The notes: generated by a model from the sequence alone, not told the origin. A stretch of 9,246 nt of DNA from Opitutia bacterium (GCA_003157575.1 PMKA01000140.1:6687-15932), one strand, 5' to 3'; positions 1 to 6,315 are shown, numbered from the stretch's first letter. Translations and numbers: made by a program.

Positions 1-1
1 C

Positions 2-229
2 GAGCGCGGCGTGAAGCTCATCGGCGCGACGGCGCACTACGCCACGGCCGTCCTGGACGACGGACCGATCATCCAGCAGGACGTCGCCCGGGTGACGCAC
101 CGCCACAGCGTCGAGGACCTCGTCCGCAAGGGCCGCGATCTCGAGAAGATGGTGCTGGCGCAGGCGGTGCGCTGGCATCTCGAAAACCGCGTGCTCGTCT
201 ACGGCCACAAGACCGTCGTCTTCGACTGA
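2..229 (+). CDS. purU: Formyltetrahydrofolate deformylase, C-terminal part (5' end outside window)
   Basis: This is the last 75 codons of PurU, which hydrolyses 10-formyltetrahydrofolate to formate and tetrahydrofolate in the cytoplasm, supplying formate for PurT-dependent purine synthesis and balancing one-carbon pools. The visible part reads [13 protein letters not shown], then [17 protein letters not shown] and [10 protein letters not shown]. This matches the conserved end of the formyltransferase-like catalytic domain, where the GATAHY segment and the DxGPIIxQ loop form part of the active site. The N-terminal ACT domain lies outside the window. The frame is open from base 2 and ends in TGA at 227-229. 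A hairpin about 30 bases further on may end the transcript. Family assignment is confident; only completeness is unknown. Confidence 0.93.
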   Translation, partial: ERGVKLIGATAHYATAVLDDGPIIQQDVARVTHRHSVEDLVRKGRDLEKMVLAQAVRWHLENRVLVYGHKTVVFD

Positions 230-258
230 CAGGAATGCGTCGGACGCCGCATTCCTTG

Positions 259-279
259 GAAAATGGCGGCGCCATTTTC
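259..279 (+). terminator. Perfect 9-bp hairpin after purU, possible terminator
   Basis: The arms GAAAATGGC (259-267) and GCCATTTTC (271-279) are perfectly complementary around the 3-base loop GGC. The hairpin starts 30 bases after the purU stop. The descending arm carries TTTT but no separate T-tract follows, so this is at best a non-classical or bidirectional terminator. It could equally be a dispersed palindromic repeat. Confidence 0.4.
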
Positions 280-374
280 GCTGGAGTGAGGGGAGAATCT
301 GGCTGGATCCATTTAGTCGACGTAGGGTCGCGCCTCGTGCGCGGACCACCTCCTCAATCCCGCCGTTTCGACAG

Positions 375-402
375 ACGTAAGGCTGGGAAGCCTGCGCTAC
401 GT
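375..402. repeat. REP-like imperfect palindrome
   Basis: ACGTA (375-379) pairs with TACGT (398-402), and AGGCT (380-384) with AGCCT (389-393), around the loop GGGA. The four bases GCGC bulge on one side. The core, GGCTGGGAAGCCTGCGCTAC, resembles short palindromes that I recall being scattered between genes in many Verrucomicrobia; that is memory and was not tested here. The site lies in the purU to rhomboid gap, 105 bases before the rhomboid start. Confidence 0.4.
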
Positions 403-506
403 TCGGAGATAGCCCGCAATAACCGTCAATCAGCAAATGCGCCGTGTGCCGTCACCGTGGATCAAATCCTGTTTCCAAAGAGCGGGAACAGGATATCATC
501 TATGCG

Positions 507-1361
507 ATGCCTGAGCCTGAGATGCGGGCGGGGACGACCAGGGACGACGCTCCTGCTGAGGGGCTCGCCGTTGCGGGGGCCTATCCGACGGCCGGGGCGG
601 GCTTTGAACACGGGCTGGTCATTCTCGCGGCAGGCCATGCGTACTGGCTCGTCGAGGCCGATGCCGGTTACCGGCTGCTGGTCGAGTCGCGCGCGCTTGC
701 GGTTGTGCGCGAGCAACTCGCCTGTTTCGACCGCGAGAGCGCCTGCTGGCCGCCGCGGCCGGTGGCGGATCATCCGGCGGCGAATCTGACCGAGCGACTC
801 ACCCCGGCCGTCTGGGCGGTTGCGGTGATCGCCGTGTATGCGCTCCAGGCCAGATTGCCCGGAGTGTGCGAGGAGACAGGCGCGCTGGACAGCCAGGCGC
901 TGTTCCAGCGGGGCGAATGGTGGCGGGTGTTCACCGCGCTGTTTCTCCACGCCGATGTTGCGCACCTGGCGGGAAATGTCGCCGCCGGTTTCTTTGTATT
1001 CTCGGCGGTGACCTCGGCGATGGGCAGGCTCCTCGGATGGCTCGCAATTGCGATGGCCTCGGCCGCGGGGAATCTCGCCGTGGCCGCGTTGAATCATTCC
1101 GAACCGTACCGGTCGATCGGCGCCTCGACCGCGGTCTTTGCCGGGCTCGGGCTGTTGACCGGCCGTGCGATCGGCGTGCTCCGCGAAGAGGGCGGACAAC
1201 ATCATTGGCGCACAGTGCTCGTGCCGCTGGCCGCGGGCGCAGCCCTCCTCGGATTGTTCGGAACCGGCGGGATTCGCACCGATGCGATGGCCCATCTCAC
1301 AGGTTTTGCAGCGGGGCTTGTTTTTGAATTGGCTTGGCACGCATGCAGGAATACAAGGTAG
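507..1361 (+). CDS. Rhomboid family intramembrane serine protease
   Basis: This is a 284-residue polytopic membrane protein that should cleave transmembrane substrates within the lipid bilayer. Residues 1-90 form a soluble N-terminal part (GLVILAAGHAYWL, then FDRES and WPP). The membrane core begins near residue 100 with AVWAVAVIAVYAL. Conserved rhomboid features follow: GEWWRVFTALFLH (136-148), the HxxxxHxxxN motif HADVAHLAGN (H148, H153, N157), the catalytic serine in GAST (S207) and the catalytic histidine in AHLTGF (H263). Both members of the Ser-His dyad are present, so it is probably active. I chose ATG 507 over GTG 444 because it has AGGA 13 bases upstream and the extra 21 residues look non-coding. 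It stands alone on the + strand, 184 bases before the MCE operon. The substrate cannot be inferred. Confidence 0.88.
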   Translation: MPEPEMRAGTTRDDAPAEGLAVAGAYPTAGAGFEHGLVILAAGHAYWLVEADAGYRLLVESRALAVVREQLACFDRESACWPPRPVADHPAANLTERLTPAVWAVAVIAVYALQARLPGVCEETGALDSQALFQRGEWWRVFTALFLHADVAHLAGNVAAGFFVFSAVTSAMGRLLGWLAIAMASAAGNLAVAALNHSEPYRSIGASTAVFAGLGLLTGRAIGVLREEGGQHHWRTVLVPLAAGAALLGLFGTGGIRTDAMAHLTGFAAGLVFELAWHACRNTR

Positions 1362-1545
1362 GCAAAACTGAGCCGGACTCATGCAGTCGACCGCCGTCCT
1401 TCAGATGACGATGACCGGAGCCAGATGGCGCCAGGGCCGACGCCTGCCGCCGTGCTGGTCGTCCATGGGGAACCGTCTGCTGACGAGAGGTGGCCTTGCG
1501 CCGATTGAATGAGCCGGATAAGGTCCCGCTGGCGCCCCACCCCCG

Positions 1546-2322
1546 ATGAGAGAAACCCCACAATTTACCGGGCTTGCGAACTCCGTGCAGCAACCGTTGA
1601 AGACGACGGGCGGCGGGTTGATCGTCTTCTATTCTGGTTTGGTTTGTTTTCTTAATCTTCGCAAACGGGCGGTACGGGAGGTGCTCGGGAAGCAGATCTA
1701 TTTCACCGGCGTGGAACCGCTGGTCGAGGTGCTGACGATCTCGCTCCTGGTGGGCTACCTTTTCGTTTTGCTGCTCAAGGAGGTGGATCTGGTCGCGGGC
1801 GGTTCCTCGACGCGCCTGTTGATCCAGACGGTGGTCATGGAGCTGAGCCCGCTGGTCTGCGGCATGATCGTGCTTTCCCGTTCCGGAGCCGCCATCACCT
1901 CGGAGATCGCGAGCATGAAACAGCACGGGGAGATCCGCTCCCTTTACCTCATGGGCATCGACCCGGAGAGCTATGTCGTCGCGCCGCGGCTGTTCGGAGT
2001 GGCCATAGGGACCATGTTGCTGAGTTTCTTCTTCACCATCGGCTGTTCCATCGGCGGGCTGACGCTTGCCGTCCTGCTGAGCAAGACATCCTTCGAGCGT
2101 TTCTTTGACGTCATGGCGGGCAATGTAAACGCGATCGACCTGCTCTACCCGCCGTTGAAGGGGGCGATCACGGGGATGGGTGTCGCGGCGATCGCATGCT
2201 ACCATGGGTTGCGCGCGCCGCCCGCCGCGACAGAGATTCCCAAGGCGGTGATCGCCACGATCACCCAGGGCACCTTCTTCGTCCTGATCGCGAACACCCT
2301 GATGATGGCCGTGTACCACTGA
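1546..2322 (+). CDS. mlaE: MlaE-type permease of an MCE lipid transport system
   Basis: This is an inner-membrane permease of the MlaE/YrbE family, 258 residues, close to the usual length of about 260. Such proteins form the transmembrane core of ABC importers or exporters that move phospholipids or other hydrophobic molecules between the membranes with MCE proteins. Visible features are an amphipathic N-terminal stretch, a membrane segment at about 55-77, and the family core SPLVCGMIVLSRSGAAITSE leading into the cytoplasmic coupling region SEIASMKQHGEIRSLYLMGIDP at 119-140. This corresponds to the ELGxMxVxEQIDALxxMGxDP pattern of MlaE. Two further hydrophobic segments follow. It heads a four-gene unit; the next start lies 3 bases after its stop. 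There is no clear ribosome binding site before ATG 1546. Family is certain; the symbol is by family only and the transported lipid is unknown. Confidence 0.9.
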   Translation: MRETPQFTGLANSVQQPLKTTGGGLIVFYSGLVCFLNLRKRAVREVLGKQIYFTGVEPLVEVLTISLLVGYLFVLLLKEVDLVAGGSSTRLLIQTVVMELSPLVCGMIVLSRSGAAITSEIASMKQHGEIRSLYLMGIDPESYVVAPRLFGVAIGTMLLSFFFTIGCSIGGLTLAVLLSKTSFERFFDVMAGNVNAIDLLYPPLKGAITGMGVAAIACYHGLRAPPAATEIPKAVIATITQGTFFVLIANTLMMAVYH

Positions 2323-2325
2323 TCC

Positions 2326-3045
2326 ATGATACAATTCCGCAATTTCGCCGGCCCGGGATTCGAACTCGGGGACGCCGTGTTCCAGCCGGGAACGGAGAAC
2401 CTGATCCTCGTGGACACGGCCGAGCAGTCCGCGGAGTTGCTGAATTGTCTGGCCGGCCTGCGGGCGCCGGCCAGGGGCGGCGTGGAGGTCTTTGGGCGGG
2501 CTCTCTGCGGTTTGCCGCGGGACGAGCGTCTGCAGGCGAGCGCGAAGATGGGAATCGTTCCGCAGGACGGCGGGTTGCTTGCGGGGCTGCCGGCATGGGA
2601 GAACATTCAGCTCCCCCGGCAGTTCCAGACGAAGCATCACGATGCGGACCTCGCCGGCGAATTCGACGAGGCGGTGCGCTTTTGCGCCGCGGCATTCGAA
2701 CCCGGCGACGACTGGCTCCGCCTGCTTCCCGACTACCTCAACTATTTCCAACGCAGGGTCGCCGCGTTTCTTCGGCTGATGCTCAACCGCCCGTTGCTCT
2801 GCATCTACGAAAACCTGACCGGAAATCTGCCCGGCCGCCAGAAGGAGACGCTGCTTGAGCTGACCCGGCGTTTTCACCGGCAGGAGCCCGGACGCATCAG
2901 CATCTACCTCGAATTCGACCCCGAGCTGCTGGCCGGACACTGGTCGGGCACGCTCATCCGGGGAATCTCCCAGCGTCCGTCAACTTCCACCCCCCAAAAA
3001 AATGCCGACGCCCCAAGCCTCCGAATTTCCATTGCTCCGTTTTGA
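2326..3045 (+). CDS. MlaF-like ABC ATPase homologue lacking nucleotide-binding motifs (pseudo-ATPase)
   Basis: This 239-residue protein sits where MlaF, the ATPase of the Mla transporter, is expected. The MlaF layout can be followed throughout without frameshift: LILV, then LLNCLAGLRAPARGGVEVFGRAL, then MGIVPQDGGLLAGLPAWENIQLP with Q-loop glutamine Q80, then LLRLPDY-like helical sequence and RPLLCIYENLTGNL. The key residues are gone. Walker A (GxSGSGKST) is replaced by DTAEQSAEL (30-38), signature LSGGQ by LNYFQ (138-142), the Walker B aspartate by Y161 (E162 remains), the D-loop GLD by GNL, and the H-loop histidine by F197 in LEFD. It probably cannot bind or hydrolyse ATP in the normal way. 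The intact frame and operon position argue for a kept structural or regulatory role rather than decay. It overlaps the MCE gene by 44 bases. An active MlaF may be encoded elsewhere. Confidence 0.85.
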   Translation: MIQFRNFAGPGFELGDAVFQPGTENLILVDTAEQSAELLNCLAGLRAPARGGVEVFGRALCGLPRDERLQASAKMGIVPQDGGLLAGLPAWENIQLPRQFQTKHHDADLAGEFDEAVRFCAAAFEPGDDWLRLLPDYLNYFQRRVAAFLRLMLNRPLLCIYENLTGNLPGRQKETLLELTRRFHRQEPGRISIYLEFDPELLAGHWSGTLIRGISQRPSTSTPQKNADAPSLRISIAPF

Positions 3046-4024
3046 GCGGAAGATCTGGCCGGCCTTCATCGCGGCCCTGCTCATCCTGCTGGCGCTGATC
3101 GCAACGGTCGCCTGGCGGCAGGATTTCTTCGCCCCGACAATCCACCTTGTCTGCCGGACAAACACTTCGGTGGGGCTGCAGGAGAACATGCAGGTGAAGG
3201 TCAGCGGATTCCGGATCGGGAAGGTGCGCCGGGTCGAACTGGAGGGAATCGACCAGGTGACCTTCGATCTGGATATCTTCACAAAATACAGCCACATGGT
3301 GCACAAGAACTCGGTGGCGATGCTCGGCTCGGAAGGTTTCATCGGTCAGGGCGTGATCGTGATTGTGGCCAGCCCGGACCCGGGACCCCCGATCGCTTCG
3401 GGCGACGAGCTTCGGTTCCGTCGCGTCGACAGCGTCGTCGACATGGCCCAGGGCCTGATCCAGCGCGCCCAGGTCGTGACCGACGACGTCCACAACATGC
3501 TCACGCTTTTCAACGCGCCCGACGGCCTGATCCACAACCTGTCTTCGGCGACAAAGGAGCTGGACGACGTCCTGCCGCGGGTCCTGCTCGGGATCCAGAC
3601 AACGGTCCAGGGTTTGCAGAAGAACCTGCAGGAAACGACGAGCGTCACCAACCAGTTGCTTGTCTACCTCAACAATCCCGAGGGCGACGTTAAACAGTCG
3701 GTGCGCAGTCTCAAGGAGAGCATGGCGGACATTCACCAGAACATCCCGGGCATGCTGGAGAAGATCGACGGAAGCCTCCGCAACATCGAGCAGGCGACCG
3801 CCATGCTCCGGGACACGCTGAAACAGGCGTCGCCGGACCTTGTCGAAACCGTGCGCGGCGCAAACGACGATGTTAAGAGCGTCCACGACATCCTGGGCTC
3901 CGCCAAGAAAATCTGGCCGATCAGCAAACACCTGCCCGGGGAGGCCCCGCTGGATGTGGTCCCGCCATCGCTGCCGCCGCCGGCGGCTGTTCCGGCTGCG
4001 ACGGAAAGGGGGGGCGCAAAATGA
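3002..4024 (+). CDS. mlaD: MlaD-like MCE domain protein, membrane anchored, with long helical tail
   Basis: This 340-residue protein has one N-terminal membrane anchor (about 19-37, WPAFIAALLILLALIATVAW) and an MCE domain at about 44-124, including VGLQENMQVKVSGFRIGKV and the turn GFIGQGVIVIV. A long helical region follows from about 140 to 305, then a Pro/Ala-rich tail. MCE domains form hexameric rings with a lipid-conducting central pore; long helical extensions in this superfamily can form a periplasm-spanning needle. At 340 residues it is much longer than E. coli MlaD (183), closer to Mce or PqiB-like architecture but with a single MCE domain. ATG 3002 lies inside the end of the preceding gene and has no Shine-Dalgarno sequence, only an A-run, suggesting translational coupling. 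Its stop overlaps the next start as ATGA. The symbol reflects the family only. Confidence 0.9.
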   Translation: MPTPQASEFPLLRFERKIWPAFIAALLILLALIATVAWRQDFFAPTIHLVCRTNTSVGLQENMQVKVSGFRIGKVRRVELEGIDQVTFDLDIFTKYSHMVHKNSVAMLGSEGFIGQGVIVIVASPDPGPPIASGDELRFRRVDSVVDMAQGLIQRAQVVTDDVHNMLTLFNAPDGLIHNLSSATKELDDVLPRVLLGIQTTVQGLQKNLQETTSVTNQLLVYLNNPEGDVKQSVRSLKESMADIHQNIPGMLEKIDGSLRNIEQATAMLRDTLKQASPDLVETVRGANDDVKSVHDILGSAKKIWPISKHLPGEAPLDVVPPSLPPPAAVPAATERGGAK

Positions 4025-4923
4025 AGGTGCTTCGATTTCTTCTCGGCTGTTGCCTCGCCTCGGCGCCGGTTTTCGCGGCAACCCCGTCCACAGGCCCGGT
4101 CCTGCGTTCGGGGCAGGCTGCGATGGCGCGCTCGTTCGAGGAAAAGGCCGCTGACGAATGCTGGGCCGGCGACACGGCCCGCGCGATGCAGGCCTATCGC
4201 GACGTGTTGAAACAGTGGCATGCTCTCGACGACATCCACGGCATCATCCGCTGCCGGACGGCGATCTTCAGCCTGTTGCGCGACACAGGAATCCCGGCGG
4301 ATCAGGCGGAATGGCTGCGGCAGACCCGAGAGATCTGGGCGGCCTACCAGGCGACCTCGGCGGCCGCCGGCGCGAAGCCGGATGAGGAGTCCGGGCGGTC
4401 CCAAATCCTGCTGAACCACTCGATCCTTGTCTATGCATTGGAGTCGCGGCCCGCCGACCTTCCGGCGGCTGCAGACGCGCTGCGCGAGGCTCGCAGCGGC
4501 GTCGCCAGGCTGCCCGCCACCGAGCAGCGCCGGTGGGAGATCGCGATGAGAAACCTGGACGGGCGGATTCACATTGCGCAGGGCGATCCGGCGGGCGCGG
4601 CCCGCATCCTCGAGTCCCCGCTGCCGACGTACGCTGAGCTTGGCGAGGACCGGGAGGCCGTCCGCGAAACGGCCCAAAGCTGGTATCTCGCTGCGCAGAT
4701 GATCCAGGAGGCCGGGCGCTGGCGGGAGTCCCTCGCGCGTTACCAGGCCGCGCTTGAAGGCTTCCGGGCGCTCGGGCAGACGCGGTGGATCCAATCCTGT
4801 CTCGAAGGAATGGCCGATGTCTCCCGCCGTGGGGGGCAGGACTCGCTGGCACAGCAGTTCCAGTTGCGACTCGAAGCGCAACGCCTGAGCCTCCAACCGG
4901 CGGATTCCGCAGCCGCCAAGTAG
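4021..4923 (+). CDS. Exported helical, TPR-like protein of the MCE operon
   Basis: This is a 300-residue protein with an N-terminal signal sequence, MKVLRFLLGCCLASAPVFA, probably cut after residue 19 (VFA). LLGC resembles a lipobox, but a nine-residue signal would be too short, so I prefer signal peptidase I. The mature part is almost wholly helical, with TPR-like pairs such as AWGDTA-type turn plus RAMQAYRDVLKQWHALDD (about 52-72), HIAQGDPAGAARILESPLPTYAELG, and WYLAAQMIQEAGRWRESLARYQAALEGFRALG (about 221-252). Tetratricopeptide folds mediate protein contacts. ATG 4021 overlaps the MCE stop by four bases and follows a good ribosome binding site (GGAAAGGGGGG). It occupies the place where Mla or Pqi systems encode a periplasmic partner such as MlaC or PqiC but resembles neither. 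A scaffold role for the MCE complex is inferred. Confidence 0.75.
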   Translation: MKVLRFLLGCCLASAPVFAATPSTGPVLRSGQAAMARSFEEKAADECWAGDTARAMQAYRDVLKQWHALDDIHGIIRCRTAIFSLLRDTGIPADQAEWLRQTREIWAAYQATSAAAGAKPDEESGRSQILLNHSILVYALESRPADLPAAADALREARSGVARLPATEQRRWEIAMRNLDGRIHIAQGDPAGAARILESPLPTYAELGEDREAVRETAQSWYLAAQMIQEAGRWRESLARYQAALEGFRALGQTRWIQSCLEGMADVSRRGGQDSLAQQFQLRLEAQRLSLQPADSAAAK

Positions 4924-4926
4924 GGC

Positions 4927-4948
4927 CGACGCTGCCTCAACTGCGTCG
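4927..4948. terminator. Weak hairpin between convergent genes
   Basis: CGACGC (4927-4932) pairs with GCGTCG (4943-4948) around a 10-base loop, just after the stop at 4921-4923 and before the convergent RRM gene ends. There is no T-tract on either strand, so termination here is only a suggestion. Confidence 0.25.
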
Positions 4949-4995
4949 TGCCGGTCCAATTCGCGGGCTGGCGCCGCGCAAGATGGCCGCTGAGG

Positions 4996-5319
4996 TCAGT
5001 AACGGCGCTTGTTGCGCGCCTGAAAGGCTCCCGCGCGACGGTCAGGACCGAACGGGCGGCCACCGCTGTCTTCCTTGGCGCGGGCTTCGTTGACGGTCAG
5101 CTTCCGGCCGTCAAGTTCAGCCCCGTTCATCTTTTCGGTGGCGAGCTTGCTCTCCTGCTCGGTACCCATGGTGATAAAGGCAAAACCGCGCGGGCGCCCG
5201 GTCTCGCGGTCGGTGGGGAGATGGACGTCGGTCACGCTGCCAAAAGCGGCAAAGGCGGTGCGGAGCGCATCTTCAGTGGTTTCGAAGGACAGGTTGCCCA
5301 CGAACAGCTTGGAATTCAT
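4996..5319 (-). CDS. RRM-domain RNA-binding protein
   Basis: This 107-residue protein consists of one RNA recognition motif plus a short basic tail. RNP2 is LFVGNL (residues 5-10) and RNP1 is RGFAFITM (44-51), with aromatic RNA-contacting residues F6, F46 and F48. The fold continues through [21 protein letters not shown]. The tail [22 protein letters not shown] is Gly/Arg-rich, as in the small glycine-rich RNA-binding proteins of cyanobacteria, Bacteroidetes and Verrucomicrobia, several of which respond to cold. The protein should bind single-stranded RNA in the cytoplasm; its targets are unknown. It is convergent with the MCE operon and lies downstream of hpf on the same strand, but 285 bases and a probable terminator separate the two, so it likely has its own promoter. 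The start ATG at 5317-5319 leaves RNP2 at its usual distance from the N terminus. Confidence 0.93.
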   Translation of the reverse strand: MNSKLFVGNLSFETTEDALRTAFAAFGSVTDVHLPTDRETGRPRGFAFITMGTEQESKLATEKMNGAELDGRKLTVNEARAKEDSGGRPFGPDRRAGAFQARNKRRY

Positions 5320-5504
5320 GTTGAGGATTCTCGTATTTCTCGTCCTTTGCCAGCCCGTCCCCGGAAATCGGGTTTCGAATCATCATCTGAACCCAGGCTC
5401 TCGTGAAGACCCAACAGTCACTGTCATCCTACGATACTTACGATGGAGCATTGTCCGCGCGATTGCCGCAATTGGCAAGACGAGCCGGAACGAATTCCCA
5501 GGGG

Positions 5505-5530
5505 GCTGTCGGGGCTTCGGTTCCGACAGC
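5505..5530 (+). other. UUCG-capped hairpin
   Basis: GCTGTCGG (5505-5512) pairs with CCGACAGC (5523-5530). Inside, two G-U wobble pairs and a C-G pair close a TTCG tetraloop (5516-5519), giving an 11-bp stem in + strand RNA. In - strand RNA the two wobbles become A-C mismatches, so the structure favours a + transcript even though both flanking genes are on the - strand. No T-tract follows. Confidence 0.4.
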
Positions 5531-5572
5531 CTGCTCTCCAAAGAGGCGCGCCGGCCCGTTGCCGGCCTCCGC

Positions 5573-5594
5573 AAAACAAAACCTGCTTTCCAGG
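5573..5594 (-). terminator. Probable intrinsic terminator of hpf
   Basis: Read on the - strand, about 10 bases after the hpf stop, CCTG GAAAG CAGG forms a short hairpin (5582-5594) followed at once by TTTTGTTTT (to 5573). The stem is only 4 bp, though ATP-independent termination is helped by the strong U-tract. A second GC hairpin (GAGG/CCTC with CCGGC/GCCGG, 5543-5569) follows and may add to it. Confidence 0.5.
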
Positions 5595-5604
5595 AGCAGC
5601 CGCT

Positions 5605-5997
5605 TCAGTCCTCGTCCACGTTGGGCAGTTCCGACGGGATCTCGACGCCGTGCGGATGATGGCGCTTTGACTTCGCGGCGCTGGCGCGTTTGCGCAGAAG
5701 GCTGTCGAGCTTGTCGATGAGCGAATCGAGCGCTGCCAGCGGTTCATTGCTTTCCACACTCGCGATCAGATCGGGTCCGCGGATCTCGATGTGACCCTTG
5801 GCGACAAACGCGTGGCCGGGATTCCGCGTGCGGTCGTGCTCGATGTCGATGCGGATGCGGATGATCTGTTCCTCGTGGCGCAGAAGACGCGACGTTTTCT
5901 CGTCGGCGGCCGTCTGCAGGGCCGGCGTGATCTCAAAATGCGCGCAACGCACGATGATGCGGGAATCGGAGGAGGGGATTTGTTGGGAAGTCGGCAT
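5605..5997 (-). CDS. hpf: Ribosome hibernation promoting factor, short type (HPF/RaiA family)
   Basis: This is a 130-residue ribosome-associated inhibitor family protein. These factors bind the decoding channel of the 30S subunit during starvation or stress and block tRNA and mRNA binding. The core is recognisable: IIVRCAHFEITPALQTAADEK (14-34), LLRHEEQIIRIRIDIEHD, then GHAFVAKGHIEIRGPDLIAS and the closing helix PLAALDSLIDKLDSLLRKR (87-104), which matches the DxxxAIDxxxxKLxxQLxK pattern. A basic and acidic tail ends in ELPNVDED. The C-terminal dimerisation domain of long HPF is absent, so 100S formation would need another factor. No Shine-Dalgarno sequence precedes ATG 5995-5997; a GC hairpin sits 9 bases upstream. 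A probable terminator follows the stop. It is transcribed divergently from ssrA across 318 bases. Confidence 0.9.
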   Translation of the reverse strand: MPTSQQIPSSDSRIIVRCAHFEITPALQTAADEKTSRLLRHEEQIIRIRIDIEHDRTRNPGHAFVAKGHIEIRGPDLIASVESNEPLAALDSLIDKLDSLLRKRASAAKSKRHHPHGVEIPSELPNVDED

Positions 5998-6006
5998 GAG
6001 GATGGC

Positions 6007-6026
6007 GTCCGGCCTGCCGGCCGGAC
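6007..6026 (-). promoter_or_regulatory. Hairpin at the hpf translation start
   Basis: On the - strand, GTCCGGCC and GGCCGGAC form a perfect 8-bp stem around a 4-base loop. The structure ends 9 bases before the hpf ATG, where a ribosome binding site should be, and the intervening GCCATCCTC contains no Shine-Dalgarno sequence. This could damp or regulate translation initiation of hpf. No ligand or trans partner can be named. Confidence 0.4.
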
Positions 6027-6120
6027 CATTGGGTGGGTGACAGAAGACGGGCTGACGATGAGCGATGCCACTGAAACGGCAAGGTCAGGATTTCCTGGCC
6101 CGGATGTTTCACGCTCTACC

Positions 6121-6189
6121 CGATAGCCCGCGTGCGGACCGCAGATGATCCGCTGTCCTGGCCTGCTGGCCGGCACATCCGGGCTATCG
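6121..6189. repeat. 10-bp inverted repeat with 49-base spacer
   Basis: CGATAGCCCG (6121-6130) is the exact reverse complement of CGGGCTATCG (6180-6189). The spacer itself contains the short palindrome TGCGGACCGCA (6134-6144). The arrangement could be a paired REP-type element or a structured leader upstream of hpf. Confidence 0.4.
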
Positions 6190-6296
6190 CTTGCATTCCC
6201 CGGGCCGGCGTGGCATGTTGGCCAACGTTCTTTGATTGGCGCACCCAATCAGTTCGCCTGGTTGCGTTGGGATTTGGAGTTTGGAATTTGGGGTTT

Positions 6297-6315
6297 CCCG
6301 CGCAGCGGGCTTTTT
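6297..6315 (+). terminator. Terminator-like hairpin abutting the tmRNA 5' end
   Basis: CCCGC (6297-6301) pairs with GCGGG (6305-6309) around GCA, followed by C and five T residues (6311-6315). The next base is G1 of mature tmRNA. It has the form of an intrinsic terminator, but the stem is short. It may instead be part of the precursor leader removed by RNase P, or it may insulate ssrA from upstream transcription. Confidence 0.4.

Larger units (their letters stand above)
230..506. other. Intergenic region between purU and the rhomboid gene
   Basis: This gap of 277 bases holds the two hairpins listed separately and no convincing coding frame. Open frames crossing it are rich in Arg, Ser and Pro and match no family I know. 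I could not pick out a promoter with both a good -35 and a good -10 box. Confidence 0.5.
5320..5604. other. Intergenic region between the RRM gene and hpf
   Basis: No coding frame is credible here. The part nearer the RRM gene is less GC-rich than its surroundings and should hold that gene's promoter and leader. An 11-base palindrome, ACAGTCACTGT (5414-5424), lies about 95 bases upstream of the RRM start and could be an operator. The part nearer hpf holds three successive hairpins: 5505-5530, 5543-5569 and 5582-5594. Confidence 0.4.
5998..6315. other. Divergent intergenic region between hpf and ssrA
   Basis: It should hold the promoters of hpf (leftward) and ssrA (rightward), but no consensus pair is clear. 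Structures seen: the start-site hairpin 6007-6026; an inverted repeat CGATAGCCCG (6121-6130) and CGGGCTATCG (6180-6189), 49 bases apart; a palindrome GTTGGCCAAC (6217-6226); a hairpin TGATTGG/CCAATCA (6233-6251); and a low-complexity run of TTTGGA-like units at about 6272-6290. Confidence 0.45.

Noticed and set aside
462..1382. Minus-strand frame opposite the rhomboid gene
   Set aside because: The + strand frame carries the full rhomboid motif set; the antisense frame is Arg-rich and has no recognisable domain.
1297..2940. Long minus-strand open frame (547 codons) opposite the permease and ATPase-like genes
   Set aside because: It lies antisense to two clearly recognised genes and has no family features; it is a GC-bias artefact.
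4029..4053. Lipobox-like LLGC in the signal sequence of the TPR-like protein
   Set aside because: Cleavage there would leave a signal peptide of only nine residues; the VFA site after residue 19 fits better.
2954..4081. Long minus-strand open frame (375 codons) opposite the MCE gene
   Set aside because: It is rich in Arg, His and Asp, matches no family, and is the expected antisense shadow of a GC-rich coding gene.
5766..6248. 160-codon minus-strand frame upstream of and overlapping hpf
   Set aside because: It overlaps hpf in another frame, is low in complexity and lacks motifs.
6272..6292. TTTGGAGTTTGGAATTTGG low-complexity run as a possible tandem repeat or CRISPR-like array
   Set aside because: Only three imperfect short units occur, without spacers; it is simple sequence in the ssrA upstream region.
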